From: Archilochus colubris
Taxonomy: Eukaryota; Chordata; Aves; Apodiformes; Trochilidae
Assembly (NCBI GenBank): GCA_023079485.1
Contig: CM041084.1
Span: 133,826,792-133,890,791, forward strand
DNA length: 64,000 nt
Direction of reading: 5' to 3'
Positions 13,336 to 27,688 of the stretch are shown here, one piece after another; positions within the stretch are counted from its first letter, which is position 1; each line of letters opens with the position of its first letter. The notes beneath the pieces are model-generated. The model had not been told where the DNA came from, did no database searches, and saw only the letters and a program-made list of their open reading frames with translations. Made by a program: the position numbers and the translations under genes.

Positions 13336-16300
13336 CAGGGCTGTTCACTTTAAAATTGGGTTTTTTTGAGACAATTTCAAATCAGTGAGATCAGACACTC
13401 ACAGCATGTGTGATTCCAGAGTTATATTCCTTTGATTCGTCTCCAGCTCTAAGGAATTTCATTGACATGTTCAGATGTAAACATCAAGTGAGATTTAAAG
13501 TCAGAAGATACCCAAAATGTTTGACTTCCAAAAATATTCAGGGAAACCTATACAGCTACCATATTTCTATGTAATCTAAACAATTTCATAGCCTGCATAG
13601 AGTCAAATCATACCAGGGTACAGTGCTAAAATACTGAGACTGGTGGCAAATGCCATTCCAGATGCAGGAGATCCAGGTAGGTCCTTTTGACAGAATGGCA
13701 TGTAGATTAATGTAGATGGATAAACCATGGATATACCAATGGTATCTTCAGTTTGGGAGCTGGTTGACTGAAATTAGCTTGGCTACATATGCCTGGCATT
13801 TGTCTCTGTGTTGACATAAACACAGTTATTAAATAAAACCCCATTTTTTTCAGAATTAGAGGAGATGAACTGCATAGTGCAGCACTAGTCCCTAATCCCC
13901 TTGCTGTGTGCAGAATGCTGGTGTTAAAAAAATTTCCACTCCAGTTTGCCAGACCATGTTAAATTATTTCCCCTTCAAATTCCTATCCTTGGGAGAAAAA
14001 TATCCCACCAATTAGCATTTATAAAATCAGGAAAAGCTGACTCCAGATCCAGCATTGTTAAAGTTACATATATGATGTTTCTCAAAAGGAGGATTTTGAT
14101 ATTCATTTGTCTTAAAGCTAAATTCATGCATGACAGCCAGCTATTTGGCTTGCTTCTCTGCCTCCCAGCTTTGGAAGGTACTAGCAGTGCATCCACTGTT
14201 TAGCTGTACCTCTCCTAAAAAATATCTTTTTAAGCTTCTCATTTATCACCTAGCAATCACATTTTGTCTGACAGAGGCAGCATGATAACTCTGGAAGAGA
14301 AAACCACAGGGTTTTAATAGATTTTAGTTTAAAATATATTCTGTTATCTGGTACTACTATTTAGGACACTTGTAGCTTGCTTTCAAACTGGAATTTTTGT
14401 TATCAAATGTTGCCTGTTTTCTCCTCAAAGAGATTTATTGATTTTTCCTTTGCATTACAAGAAGAGAGCAAAAACATCAGCATCAGAAAAAAAAAGAAGA
14501 GCTGTCTTTCTTCTTTTTGTATTGGGAATATCTAATATAAACAGGAAGCTCACCTTTAGAACTGACACTGCAGAACTACACTTCAGTCTTAAATCCCTTC
14601 AGTTACACTGCTGCCCCTGTGCCCTACAAACAAGCACAGAGCATGTGTCAGGTCAGCCACCACTGAAGCTGAGGTCCCAGGCTGGTGGCTGTGGCAGGAG
14701 TTTGGGACAGTGAAGATTCCCTCTCTGACAGCAGCAAGGTCTGATCAGCAGTGCCTGATCCTGTGGTCTTTTTCACCACTGGCTTAGTACAACATTGATA
14801 CTCCAAATTCCTTGTCATCTCTGGATATATGAAGACAGCTTTGTGATTTGCAATTGACCTGTGACTCTTAGGCACTTCAAACCCAAAACAAGTTTGCCAG
14901 ACAGGGCAGAGGTGCACAGGGAAAAGGTTCTCCAGGAAACACCAAATTTAAAGCAGTTGGATGTATTGTCCAAGACAATACGTCCAGGGGGAAAGCAGAC
15001 ATATCCTGAACTGGTGACATAAAACAGACAAGAGCAGAAGCAAGCAAAAAAAAAAAAAATAAAAAAAGAAACAAGCCACTACCAATAGACAACTGAGTCA
15101 GGACCCGAAAGGGCAGAGGTTCAATAAATTTCAGACCTAGATAATTAGCTAGACTTTTAGCCATGATAATTTGGAGTGTAATTTGTGATGTCTTCCTATC
15201 GTGCTTGTGAAAGTGAGCCTGAACAAACCCATGATCTCAGTCAATAAATAAAGTCGTCATTCAAATGAGCAAATAGCCTTTGGGCACTTCAGTGAGTGTT
15301 TTCTCTTCATTAGGTTTAGCCAAGCACTAATTAAAGCAGAGGTACTCCTGTTGTCTAGTCCTTATCTCATCTGAAAACCCTCTTGCATTTCAGCTGGGAA
15401 TACATCCCAGCACACACAAAGTGGGGACAGAGTTTCACCTGTATGACTTTGCTTCTGCCCACGAAAGTTATTCCCTTTTCACGCTTAGGGATACAGGGCA
15501 TGAGCACATCCCTGCCCAGCTGCATTCACACCCATATGGGCATCAACATATATGCATAGAGTATGCATTTCACCCAAGGAGATCCAGCTCCCAGACTAGG
15601 CTGGGCCTTGAGATATCTTACCAAATGCTGAGTTTCTAAGATTTCCACATCACAGGCTGATATTCAAAGGTAGTTACAGCTGATCTGCAGCACCACACTT
15701 TTAAAAAGTCTTCTCCACTATAAATCCATATGGTTCAGCAGCTGGGCATCCTTCCTATCCATACGCACTTCCAGGCTGTCCCAGCTGTTCTGTCAGGCTC
15801 AGAGCTTGACACAGACTGTGCCTCTTTGTCTTTAAGAATTTAGTTAATGGTACACACACTACTGGAAACAAAATGTTCTGCAGGTATTAAGAATAATGAA
15901 GTCAGTCTTGTTCCCTAGTAATTTCTTTGAAGGAAATTACTATTTTGAAAGTAGTACATTTTTAAATTCTTCCACTGCTATGGAAGAAAAATAGCTCTTA
16001 CTGATGCCTTTGACTCACATGCCAAGTTATTCCAAGTTATTTGTCCTTTTCACAGCATTTTATTTTCATTACATTTATAGAAAACTTATTTTGTGGAGTT
16101 CTTCCTGTTTTAGTCAAACTGGGTAGAAATCAGTCAACACAGAATACCTGGCAAAAAGTAAACCAACTTTCCTTTCAGTAAGAGTGCACATTTTTTAATT
16201 TAGCTGAGAGCATCCTTTACACTTGAAAAATATTTACTTCCCCAAAATTCAATGAGCAACCATTGCAAATGGTATTTGAAAGCCTCATCATATCAAAGGA

Positions 16301-17759
16301 TCAAAGATTTCTCTTATGGAGAATGAATGGCTAGTGTGCAAAATTCTAGGTATAGTCTTTGTGTCACTGAGCATATCACAGAAAACATGTCAATTTTCTT
16401 TTGGGGATAAAAAGATGAAAAAGGAGAGCTGAGATCCATCTTTTTTGATGTAGCAAGAGAAAAAAAATGTCAACTTGATCTTTTCCAAGAGTCACAGAAA
16501 GAGGAGTAATAGGTTTTATTCCTATGGATTAATACTAAGACATAAAAGATCTCCTTTCTTTTGTGCTTTTTCTCAGGTTTGATTTTTTCCTTCCTCCCTC
16601 AGATCTTTCTAGTGCCCCACTGCATGTGCAAACCTCCCCAGGCAGACAAAGCTATTTGGATGAACACTGGGCTGAAAGCAAGCTCTCATGAGCTGGTGGG
16701 CTGCCAGTAAAAGCACAAGAAAACCACAAAGACTATGTCTCAGATCTGACTGTCCTCAATATTTTGTCCTGCTTTAGCAGCAGAAAAGAAAAAGTTCTCT
16801 CTTAGTGAAGCATTATCCCTGTGAACTAGTTCACATCTGCCAGGCTCTGGGTGAGGGTCTCAGAGGGCAGGATGGAGCTGGGAGGGACATCTCTGGCTTC
16901 ACAGCAAACAATAGCAGGGCTGGGTCAGATCCATGAGCCGAAGCCCAAAGCATTGAAAAAGAGCTTTCCAAAAGAAATGCATTTTTGGCTTTCAACTGAA
17001 AGAAAAAAAAAAAAAAATTTTTAAAGTGGTGTTCAACTCATCTCGCAGCAGACCTTAGATGCTTCCACAGCTTTCTGGGAGGACACCACCACCTCTTTTC
17101 AGATCAGAGGGGATATCAAAAACACTTGAACCTAAACCCCAAAAAGAGAGCCAGTTGGGATGGAGGGACTCCAGCCCGCTCCCCCTTCATGGCATAAATT
17201 TTAGTATAGCCTCAGTTACAGTGGAGTTGGGTATTCTCCACAAGAAGAACTGCTTTACTAAGAAGTGATACTGTAAAACAAAAGCATTTAAAAATGTTTT
17301 TTACTGATAAAACAAACCACTAGTTTATTTCTCATGGCATTTATCAAACAGCCCTTCCCTTTCATACAGGTGCAGTGAGGAACTCCAGAGCTCACCTGTT
17401 GATGGTGCTATCCTATAGCTCTCCTTTTGCCTCATGCTAGAAAGTCCAAGTCTCACTGTAAATGGGTAATTCTGAATCCTTTTTAGACAGGAGAAATTTT
17501 AGCAGCTGCAAAGTGCCATAATTTGGCACGAAACCCTGTGGCAGGTGTGCCTGAGACAGCATATATCAGGGAAAAGGCAACAGATACCTCAATTTCACGA
17601 GCAGACTCACTACCACCAAGGTGCTCCTCATCTCGGTCAATGACTGAGCAGCCTGAAAAACAGCGAACTTTAGTACTTCCCCTTAGGATCATTTTGTAGT
17701 CCTCTGTCAATAGCACCTGAGCCCAAGAGAAAATTCAGCTTAACACAATTTAGCATTAG
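13336..17759. other. Intergenic, no gene seen
   Basis: Unremarkable AT-rich sequence with A-runs near 15045 and 17003. Only short unrecognised ORFs. Confidence 0.6.
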
Positions 17760-18830
17760 AGCCACAGCCAGCAAGGGTTCTCCCTTCCCTCTCCGCCCCT
17801 GCCCCAGACAGAACTCGCCATGGTTCCACTCTCACAATTTAAGCCCAGACAGGATCAGCCCGGCTTGGCCCCGGTGTGGGACAGGGAGGAAAAACTCCAC
17901 CCAAAGGCTCCTTAGTACAGACAAGGACAGGGAGGTTTTCATTCAATTACAGTAAAGGCAAAACCAGACTCAATTTGGGAAGGAAAAAAAATCATTTAAT
18001 CTACCAGGAGAAAGAAAAAACTCTTCTAGATCTTAATACCTTCCCCTCACCCTTTCCTTCCTCTAGAGCCCAAATTGCTTCACTCCCATGTCTCCCTTAG
18101 CAGCACAGGGCACAGGGAACGGGGTTTTAGGGTCAGTCCCCCACATGGGGTTTCTGCCACTCTTCCTCACAGCCTTCCCTCACTCCAACGTGGGGTCCCT
18201 CTGACAGGAGAGACTCCTTCCCGAACTCCTGGGACATGAGTCCCTCCCGTGAGGTGCAGTCCCTCAGGAGCTGCTCCAGCCTGGGCTGCCCACAGAGTCA
18301 TGGCTGCTGCGGGAGCAGTCACCTCCTCTGGCACAGGGTCCTTTATGGCTGCAGATCCACATCTGACCATCTCCGTGATCCTGCACAGGCTGCAGCTCCA
18401 CATCAATCCTTCGTGATCCTTCAGGGGCTACAAATCCACATCTGTGCCACTGTGGTCCTTCAGGGGCTGCTCCACCATTCTCCCCCATGGGCTGCTGGGG
18501 CACAGCTGCCATCTCACCACAGGCTGTGTGGAAATCTCTGCTTGGACAATTTCTTCCCTTCCTTCCTCACTGACCTTGGTGTCTTTTCTCTGGCATTGCT
18601 CTCACCTGCTCACCTCCTCTGCAGGTCTCTCTTTTTTATATTTTTTGCATTTTTTTCCCCCTTTCTTGAACCTGTTACTTGCAGAGGCACCTCCAGCTTC
18701 CCATATCTGCTGGGTCTTGTGCAGAGGTGGGGCAGGGACTGGAACCCAGCAGCTTCTGACAGGAGCCACCCCTGTGGCCCCCCTACTTCCAAAACACCAC
18801 TGCACTAACCATCCACATACCTTTGTTTAA
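17760..18830. mobile_element. Degenerate endogenous-retrovirus LTR, copy 1
   Basis: The sequence shares its plan with copies at 33.8 and 52.2 kb: 'gacagggag' and a lysine-poor AT segment, then repeated 'ctccagcctgggct', 'tggggtcc' and 'ggctgca' blocks, and 'gaatctctgct...cactgaccttggtgt'. This pattern is characteristic of a common avian LTR family. Long open frames inside it are by-products of GC-rich repeat sequence. No gag, pol or env was seen beside it. Confidence 0.65.
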
Positions 18831-21800
18831 AATATAAAAAGAAGAGAAAAAACAAGCTCTGCCAAGTAAGATACCAGTTTCTTATTTATCAGCAAGCACC
18901 AGAAATAAACAGGTCTGCATACATAGCAACCAATATATTCTCTAGTTTAAACAGCCAGCCAATTGGCAAGAATAGAAAGTAGCATAAAGTTATTAATTCA
19001 TCCCATGTATTAACACTCAGTAAATGGTAGCAAAGTAATTTCTATCTGTATATAGAGCTAAATTCACGAAGTGCTTTGTAAAGGCATGAGTCTCAAATAG
19101 CTGATGATGTGAAGGCTTGAACTTCCCAGTATTTACTTTCTGGCATGCAAGTGAAAACCAGACAAAAGCCCTAGCAGCAAAACCAAGGAAGATCCATTTG
19201 GACAGCATGAGCTGAACCACGTAGTTGATGATTTATGTCATAACCTTACAAGAAACAGTTTTCTATCTATATTGGATCCTGACCTATGTTTTCACAGTGC
19301 TAACCTGAAATTTTCTAATAAACATTGAGCCTTTAGTCATGGGTTATTAAGGTTCTAGGGTTAAGGTTCAAAAAAGCAGTGAAAAAAATGAAGCTGTTTA
19401 GTAATATCATGGGCAGAAAAATTGAGGTTGTAGCAACAAAGAACCTCTTTCAGCATCCTTCTTCCCATTTAAACTTTTATTGACCAAAGCTCCTTGAATT
19501 TTAAGGGTGTCACATCCTGTCGTTTTTTTCCCTGACTTGCTGCAGTTTCTGTTTGATGATTTGATGATTTACAAGAAGTGTAAGGTAGATCCTGACACAT
19601 CCCTCTCCCTTGAATACAGAGAAAATAAGAACTAGGTATAGATCCATTATATTACAATCTTTTTTCTCTTTTGTGAAGGTAGAAAGCATGTATTTTGAAT
19701 TCCTTGTGTAAGAGTGATTGATGGCTCTAAAGGATATTTTTTTATTACTCTACTACAGTAATTAAAGAAGTGATATTGACATTAACAGAATATTCTTAGA
19801 GTCTAAGCAAAACACCTGTTATCAGGAAACAGACACTTCCTAACTAGCTACAGGGCAGCACAAATATATAAAAATAAACAAGGTCTTTTTAATCTTATTT
19901 GCATTCCATTCTCATTCGAAGTCCAGACTATTTTTAGGTCCTTTTTAAGGGCTTCTTCTCCAAATTTTTAAGCTGCATGCACGCTGGGTTTTTTGTCTGT
20001 CAAATGTTTGTTTATTGATTCAGCTCATTTCTTTAAGTACCAGCATTTGAACATCTAACCTCTAGCAGGCTCTTCCATATCAGTTCTTAGAGCTGTTAGT
20101 TTCCCAAAGCAGTACAGCCATTTGTAACCCACTGCCACATGGCTTGCTTCTCATCTTCTCTGAACATTTTCATACATACAAACACCATATTCATTGTATT
20201 TAAAATATAGCCTCAGCTTTCTCTGAATGTTTTTTGCAGTTGGGCACAATTACTGTTCCTGTTTCCTCTCAAGTATTTTTATGGGATTAATTTGACATAG
20301 CTCAAAATGCAAAGCACCTTCCATGACGTGGCTTCTGAAGTTTCTCTGTAGGCTCTGTGCTGTCGTCACAAGAACTCTATCCCATGTCACAGCTAAAGGC
20401 ACATGAGTTTCCTCCATTAACATAAAGAAGTGAAAAATGGCCCAGAAAGGATATGCAAGCAACATGGGTTCAGAAGCTTGAAGCTTTAGATAAAGACCTG
20501 CTCATTACCCATCATATTTCCCTCAAACTCATCTTCTAACAACTCCCCAAACCCATTTGCAACATAATTTAGTGTTCACCCCTCTAGGAACACATTCAGA
20601 GTTTAGCTGTGAATGTGTAAAGGGGAAACCCAACAGTCCCCTCTGGACTGTCCAGGCTTCATGTCATGAGGCCCAGGAGGGCTCAGTTTTGTCATAAACC
20701 ATACAAGGCAGATGACTACAGCAAGTGGTTGCTGTACAGTGAGGTTTTAACCCAATGCATAGCAGTTTGCTCTGAATAGGTGAGAAACCAAGAGCTGAGT
20801 GTGACCTGGCAGATAAGAAGTGAAGCAGGAGCTGTGCCACAGCTAATGACAAAGCCAGCATCCCTGTGCTGAGGCCCATGGGGCTGCAGAGAGCAGAGCA
20901 CTGCTGCCTCTTTTCTTATAACTATACGTCAGCAAAAGCAGTTGCTTAAGGGATAGGAGAGATGGGCAGATTGAGCTTTAGCCTAAACATTTCATCGCAT
21001 CTTCTGCATTTCAAACCAAATCACACCAATACCTTGCATTTCAGAGAAAACTCCTGTGTGCATGGGCACAGCTGAACATCCCTGCTAGAAACACAATCTT
21101 CTTTTAACTTCACAGTAAATCTCAGCAGAGCTGTAAGGCAACCTGGGCTGGATTCTACAGATTGCAGCTTCCTAGCCTATTATCTTGCCTAGGAACATGG
21201 CAAACTCAAGAAACATCCTGAAGTGGTAGGTTTTAGGCAGCTGTGCTCCTTCTATATTGGCAGACTGATTTTAACAGGAGGCTCTTAAAGTACCGTGAAG
21301 CACTCATGAGTCCCCTGTGGCCTTGTCAGCTCTGGCCACCGCCAGTACTCTGGATGCAAACCCCCCCCACTCAAGAGCTGCACAGTGAGTCAGCATTTAT
21401 AGGTTTCATAAAATTTAGTTCATGTAATAAGGACTGAGTAACCAACTGAGGATTAAATACCAATGAGAAGTGCTGATGAGAACATTAACTCAGAATTGGA
21501 GATAATATGTTTACCTATAGGTCTGTGAATAATTCCTCTAGAAAATTTGAGTTGTGGGAAATAATCAACTGTAAACATTAATCAACTCAAAGTTGAAAAC
21601 ACATAAATGACTCAGCATGGTATAAATCACACTTAACACAAAAAAGAATCTCTCAAAATCTACTTTGTGCTTGTTCCTTCCAAAGTAGAATCTGTAGTTA
21701 ATTAGCAAGTCAGCTTGTTTCTATCACAGAAAATAGTTTTGTGATGTTAGCTGAGTAAGAGCACTAAAATCTACATAGATTACCAGATGTGTTCCCATAG

Positions 21801-23188
21801 TGAAACCTTGTGCTAACTAGCACACAGCTCCCTTTGTTTGGGCACCTGAGACCTTCCTTTTTGCTGAATTACATGGACCTCAGAGACTGTAGCCATGTAA
21901 AAAGACCTAGTGAACCTACCGAAAATAAGCTGATTTCACTTTTTACTCACTTCCTGATGGACCAGCTAGCAGTTCAAGCACCTCACACAGTAATTTCCCT
22001 CTGAAATACAGCCAGTCAGTGACAGATATACTGATGTCCTCATGGCATTGGACACACCAGGTTCAAACTTTTGAGGATACTGCATCCGTTTTTTTAAAGC
22101 ACAAGATAGACTTACAAGAACAGTGAGAAAAAGGTTACTGATGTTCTTTCCCTCAAAACCATGAGACAATAAAGCATCCTGAGTTTTAGGGGGGGTTTTG
22201 GCTTCATGTGAAAAGGCAGATCTTATGAGATGTCACATTGGAGCCAAAGAGGTTCAGAACTGCGCTGCAAACAGTGGCCACTACATTTTTGTTTAAATAT
22301 CATTAGCAACAATACTTTCATTTTTTTCAGATTTTTCATTTTTCAGACAGCTTCATTTGCCTGGAGCCACACCAGGCAAGAAACAGCACAAATGGAGCAA
22401 TGCCAGTCACACCAGCATTCAAGCAGTTTTGCTGACAACTTACCCTTGCCAGATACATGTAAAATGAGAATGGAGGAAATCTTGATTGCAAATGTTTTTT
22501 CCTGGTAAGTCCAACTGCTTTGAATGCAGTACTGCATATATTTCCAGGAGATTTTAAAAGGTAACCTGTGTATATTTTGTCTTCCCAAAGCAAGCTTGTG
22601 CCACACAAGTTACCATGTTTTTACCCTTTTCAGAGAATGTCATCACAGCATCAGATTTATTTCCTTTTTAGATAGTCATCAGCACCTATTTAAGAGCCAG
22701 TGTTCCTAGATGTATATATTTTGTACTTCATGCCTATATTTTAAATACCCCGTGTGCAAGTCTAATTTTTTCAGAAAATTCCAATAAATTGTTCAACTTC
22801 AAATTACATAATGTGCTCTGTACTTATTAGAGAGGACAAATGGAACAGGGAGAATGAACAGCTTCAAAGATAAATATCAGTTAAGGCCAATCAGCAGCAA
22901 TCTGCAGTGACAATGTTGCTGAATTAATACTCAGTGGATCTTATTTCATCTCATACTAAACCTCACTTGTTTTGATAAAAATAAATGGTTATAACTCCTG
23001 CATAGTTTCTTTCAGGTTGAGGCATCTGCTCAATATTTGGACTCTTGAACTGTGTGAATATAATGAGATACTGAGACATAACGCATTTTAATTCTCAGCT
23101 GAGGAAAAACTCTACAAGATTGATAATTGATGTTTTAATACAGAGAATTATCATGACATTCCAAGACATTTATGACAGACTTACAAGT
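18831..23188. other. Intergenic, no gene seen
   Basis: Low-GC unique-looking DNA without recognisable repeats or exons. Confidence 0.55.
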
Positions 23189-23218
23189 GTTTTGTTTTGT
23201 TTTGTTTGGGGTTTTTGT
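23189..23218 (+). repeat. (TTTTG)n simple repeat
   Basis: Tandem gttttgttttgttttg followed by a short G-run. It is roughly complementary to the CAAA-rich run 150 bp downstream. Confidence 0.8.
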
Positions 23219-23299
23219 GGAGCAACAACAAGCACAGGAAACTTACCCCCTCCAACTTGGGAAGTTCTAAGTCTCAGCTTGATAGAGTGCTGAGATATC

Positions 23300-23366
23300 A
23301 TATGAACAATAATATTAGAAGGGCTGGACCAGATGACCCTTGAGGTCTCTTCCCACCTGACATAAA
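23300..23366 (+). mobile_element. Short CR1 3' end
   Basis: About 65 bp ending in gggctggaccagatgaccct and ggtctcttcccacctg, a CR1 3' terminus. A CAAA-rich simple repeat follows it directly. Confidence 0.65.
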
Positions 23367-23368
23367 AA

Positions 23369-23418
23369 CAAACAAACAAAACCCCCAAAACCCAAACAAA
23401 CAAACAAATAAAAAACAG
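23369..23418 (+). repeat. (CAAA)n-rich simple repeat
   Basis: A/C-only tract (acaaacaaacaaaaccccc and onward), directly after a CR1 3' end. Confidence 0.8.
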
Positions 23419-23717
23419 TAAAAAAGAAAACCCACAAACATAATACAGATTCCAAGGTACCGTTGAATTAGTAATTAGGATTTCTTCACAGTTAAGAATT
23501 TATCCCCAAATGTAAATCCACATCTCAGTCCAGCAAAATCTTTGATACTTAAAGTCAGACTGTGGCCTCTCAACAGAGACTCATGAGCAGATTAATGAGG
23601 AAGCTTTGCTTTGCTGTTGGTAACATTAAAAGCTTCTCTCCAAAATCCACCCAGTCCTCTCCAATACTTTAAGGCAATATGGATACATACATGTTTGCAT
23701 ATACAGATGGAAATACA

Positions 23718-23758
23718 AACGTGTATATATTTATATACATATATATATACACACACAA
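23718..23758 (+). repeat. TA/CA microsatellite
   Basis: Alternating TA and CA dinucleotides (gtgtatatat... to acacacaca). Confidence 0.8.
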
Positions 23759-23759
23759 A

Positions 23760-26700
23760 ACTCTTGCACATTCAGAATGCAACTAATACATTAAGAAAAG
23801 AGCTGGGGGATAAAATATATTCATGATAGCATAATAAAAGGGACACTATAAAATTATCTTAGTACTAAATTTCTTGCACTGTTCTTGACAAGTCCTTGCA
23901 AGGGTCAATGTAATTAGATTGCAAAACCACGCAGGAATGGTTTATAAATGATATTTTGCTTAGATCATAAGTTAAATACTGATTATGCTAAGTATTTTCT
24001 AGGTCTATAGCTGAACTTGTTAACTACTTCTATCATATCTTAATTGATACCCAGCAAACACATCACGGTTACCATTTACATAATGGCAAACATCTTTGTT
24101 AAAAGAATTTAATTTTTCAGAAGTAGTTTAAATCTGTTTTTAAAGGAAAAATGACACTAACAAATACTTCCCCAAGCAAAATATTACTAAATCTTGAGTT
24201 TGAAATTATTGCTATAGTTCTGACCAAAAGTTGTGCTTTGTTGACACTTCATTCTTCTACCTCAAAGATGTCAGTCAAGCAGTCTTTTAACCTTGCTCAT
24301 CTTTATCCATAGCATAAATGCAAATGAACTGCATGGGGAGGAGGGCAAACAACTCACCAGATTTCCAGAAAGCTCTTGCTAACAGCACATAGGACTGACA
24401 GCACAAAATCTTAAACCAAACTAATATTGTTTACAAGCTGCTGTGTGATTGCATACTTCAAATTCATCTGATCTGCAAAATCGGAACATGAAATATAAAT
24501 TGCCAGAAGGCAAGAAAGAAATTAAAGTGGTGAAGATGTCTACTGTTGAAACAAAGCACAGCAAACTGAAATAAAATGTCTCAACCTTATTTATTACTTT
24601 TACTTTGACACAGGACATAGGTATAGACCAAATCCTTCCTCATCTCCTTCACTCTCCTGCAACAAAACACAAACACCCCTGGGGTTGCCATAGAGGAAGA
24701 GGAGGGAAGTGCATATCTCTCTCCATCTGCCATCTAGAAGGGTTTGTCCAAATTACTTGGGTCTTGTACACATCTGAGACAGAGAGCGAATGCAATTTGC
24801 ACTTTAGCACAGGAATACACCCCAAATATTTATCAACCCCTACAGCAAATTACCTCCATGATTCATTAAATACACTGATACAGGACAGGAAAAAGACTGT
24901 GCAGGGTTTCACAGAAATGAAGGAGCAATAGTGCAGATGTTGGCAACAGATGTGGCCCTGCAGCATAGACACCCACCAGAACTCTGCCCTAACAGAAAGC
25001 TCCTTAATGTAACAAGTCTTATTTTAAGGCGTTTCTTATTTCTATTTTGTCTCAGTAGCATAGGAAGGATGGACTTTTGAAATCAAGAGAAATCCTTCAA
25101 AATAATAGAAAACCCCCTTTATTAATAAATTTAACATTCTTTCCATTTATTTGAACTTGTAGAAGAATACATGATACATTCCAAATATGCAGGCAAAGAA
25201 AACACTGAAAAATAATAAAATAAATAATGCAAGTTTGTAATAGCCAATATAATTCTCAGAAATTCTGTAAACAGAGTGTAATCAGAAACTCTCAGGAAGT
25301 AACATATCTTAAAAATGTAAGATTCTGAGAAATAAAATCCTAGAAAAACTGAAGTATGATTCTCAGAAAACCACCTCTTTTAAATATACACATTCTATAC
25401 TTTGTACAAGCCTGTATTACTATGCTAAACAAATAAGCATTAAAATTAAGTGAACAGAGAAGTGGAAATGCTGATAGGAACTGCCTCCCTATGGCTTGCA
25501 GCCATTTAATTCTGACAGCATGCTGTGCAGCTTTTAAATAATATAGTGTCCTAAACTCTCATAGAAAGCAAAATGAAGGAGAGACAATCCTTTCTGAGAA
25601 TTCCATGATTGCAAATAGATGGAAATTGTGGGAAAGGGGATGAAATGTTCCCAGGGCCAAACAAGAGCTCCTTTAAAAAAGACACACAATTATGTGAATT
25701 TTAGTCACTATGTATTTTAACCTCCTAAGAGGTAGCCATTTTAACTTGCCTTTGTTTGCTCTGTTGGCAGGAGAAAGCATAGGTATGATTCTGGAAGCCT
25801 AACCCACAGTAAGGAGAATTATACAAAGACCAGACAAAATTCTCATCTATATTTAAGCTTCCTGCAACAGGCCTGAGGTCACAAAAGCACATTTCCTATG
25901 AATCCTTCACAACTCTTTCATTCCCCTAATATCACAGTGTGCTCCAAATGATTAAATCTCAGGTTAGTAACTAATATTAATATAAATCTCAGAGTACTTC
26001 ATGCTGCAAAGTAATCAACTACATAAGATCTTTTCTAAAGGACCCCAACATGAATTCCACCACCTTGTCTGACATTATTGCTCAACAATGAAAATTTAGA
26101 TATAAACCAGTCATTTAACAGTAATAGATTCACTGAGCACTTTTAAAAAGCATTTTCAAGGCAGTTTTAAAAAAGCAGAATGAGAAGGGTAGGCTTGCAA
26201 ATCAAGCCTATTTTAACTTACCCAGGTAAGAGATAAGGAAAAGCTTTTCAGTATTGGATAAACAATGTAATACTGCTGTAAGAAGGAGAACCAGGTTCCT
26301 TGAAATCTTGTGCATTTGAAAGGGTTTTTGCAAGCCACAACTGCTTGTCTATCAAATTTTCACTGTATTATCAATCATTTTGCCAATACAAATATGGAAA
26401 ACTAAAAGAAGACTCAAAATAATCTCAACTATATTAGCCCATAAAAAAAGGATAACTTATTTTCCTCTCACAAGATTCTTGCAGAAGTCTGAAATAACAT
26501 TGGAAGAGATGCTAACTATTAAGTCACTTGTTGTATTTGCATCTATCTCAGTGCTTTGGTATCACAGATCACAGCACCTTTCCTGAAAGTACACAATATA
26601 TTAAGCATTCTTTACTATGGAGGTGTAAGCAAACTAGGAAAAAAAACCCACCAACAAACCAGGGTGCAGCTGTCACAACTGATCCTTTTTTGGTTTAACT

Positions 26701-27288
26701 GTACTGACAATGTCAATTTAAAATAAGAAACAAAAATCTTCAGATACAAATATTCAATACAATTAACTATGACAATTTGTTAAACTGAACCATCCTCATG
26801 GTACATGTATTCTTGCAAATATTCTGCATTTGGAGTTGTGTATCACAGACAGAATAGTTATCTGCTAACACAGTATTTACAGTGGTAGCTGAGGCAGAAG
26901 CAACACTTTTGAGTTTCCCATATCAAGTTACAACTCAGGTGCTTTTTTTGGTAGCCATTTTCTAATTGTAAATTAGTTGCTTGAGATGAAGTACAATGTC
27001 AAATGAAAATGACACAATTGAGGGTATAACTAGACCTTGACTAATTACCATTCAATATGTAATCACCACTGCATATACAATTAATATATGTAATGTATAA
27101 TGTATATGCATTTTAATTAATTACTGGTGTAAGAAACAAAATCCTCCATTAATTCCATTCACATTTCATTTACTACGGAATATTGAATTCTATACCAATT
27201 TTTTGGCCAACAGAATTTGAATTTGGGGTTTTTTGATTTATGATACACAATTCTTTGCTTTGAACATCATATGCTTGTAACTCAAAGC
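23760..27288. other. NUDCD1 3' flank, no gene seen
   Basis: Very AT-rich, with no CR1 or LTR seen. It has alternative AATAAA hexamers on the minus strand and a 10-bp-arm inverted repeat at 27070-27110. Confidence 0.55.
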
Positions 27289-27294
27289 TTTATT
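27289..27294 (-). terminator. NUDCD1: Candidate NUDCD1 polyadenylation signal AATAAA
   Basis: This is the closest AATAAA I found downstream of the stop, about 395 nt away on the minus strand. Sequence after it is moderately T- and GT-rich. Further AATAAA hexamers lie at 25123-25118 and 24595-24590, so longer 3' UTRs are possible. The site actually used cannot be decided from sequence. Confidence 0.45.
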
Positions 27295-27688
27295 TTCTTT
27301 ATCTGACTACTTTTATAGGTAAACAGTGGCATTTAAAAGCAGAAGCTAATTCTCAAAATTCAGAAGTATGGCAAACACAGTAATTTGGAAAAAACAATGC
27401 ATAAATCTATTTACCAATGCAACAGAACAGCAGCCTCTGACAATTGCTTTGAGAAAGCTGTCAGTGCAGAGGACATTTCCCATTGCTCTGAAAAGGCTTA
27501 CTTCAGTGACAGCAAAGTGAAAAAACCTTTCACTATATTACAGACAAATTCTAAAGAAAAATTTTTGTTCCCCTGTAAACTCTCTCTGTTTCAAAATCCA
27601 GCAAATTATACTGAACTTCTCAGATCATTTACTTAGCCAGTTCTTTAACAAACTGTTAATACAAACTACAGCAGAATATACTGAATAA

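Noticed and set aside
18236..18830. Overlapping frames of 128 and 190 codons
   Set aside because: They lie inside the degenerate LTR copy, are GC-repeat artefacts, and show no retroviral protein motif.
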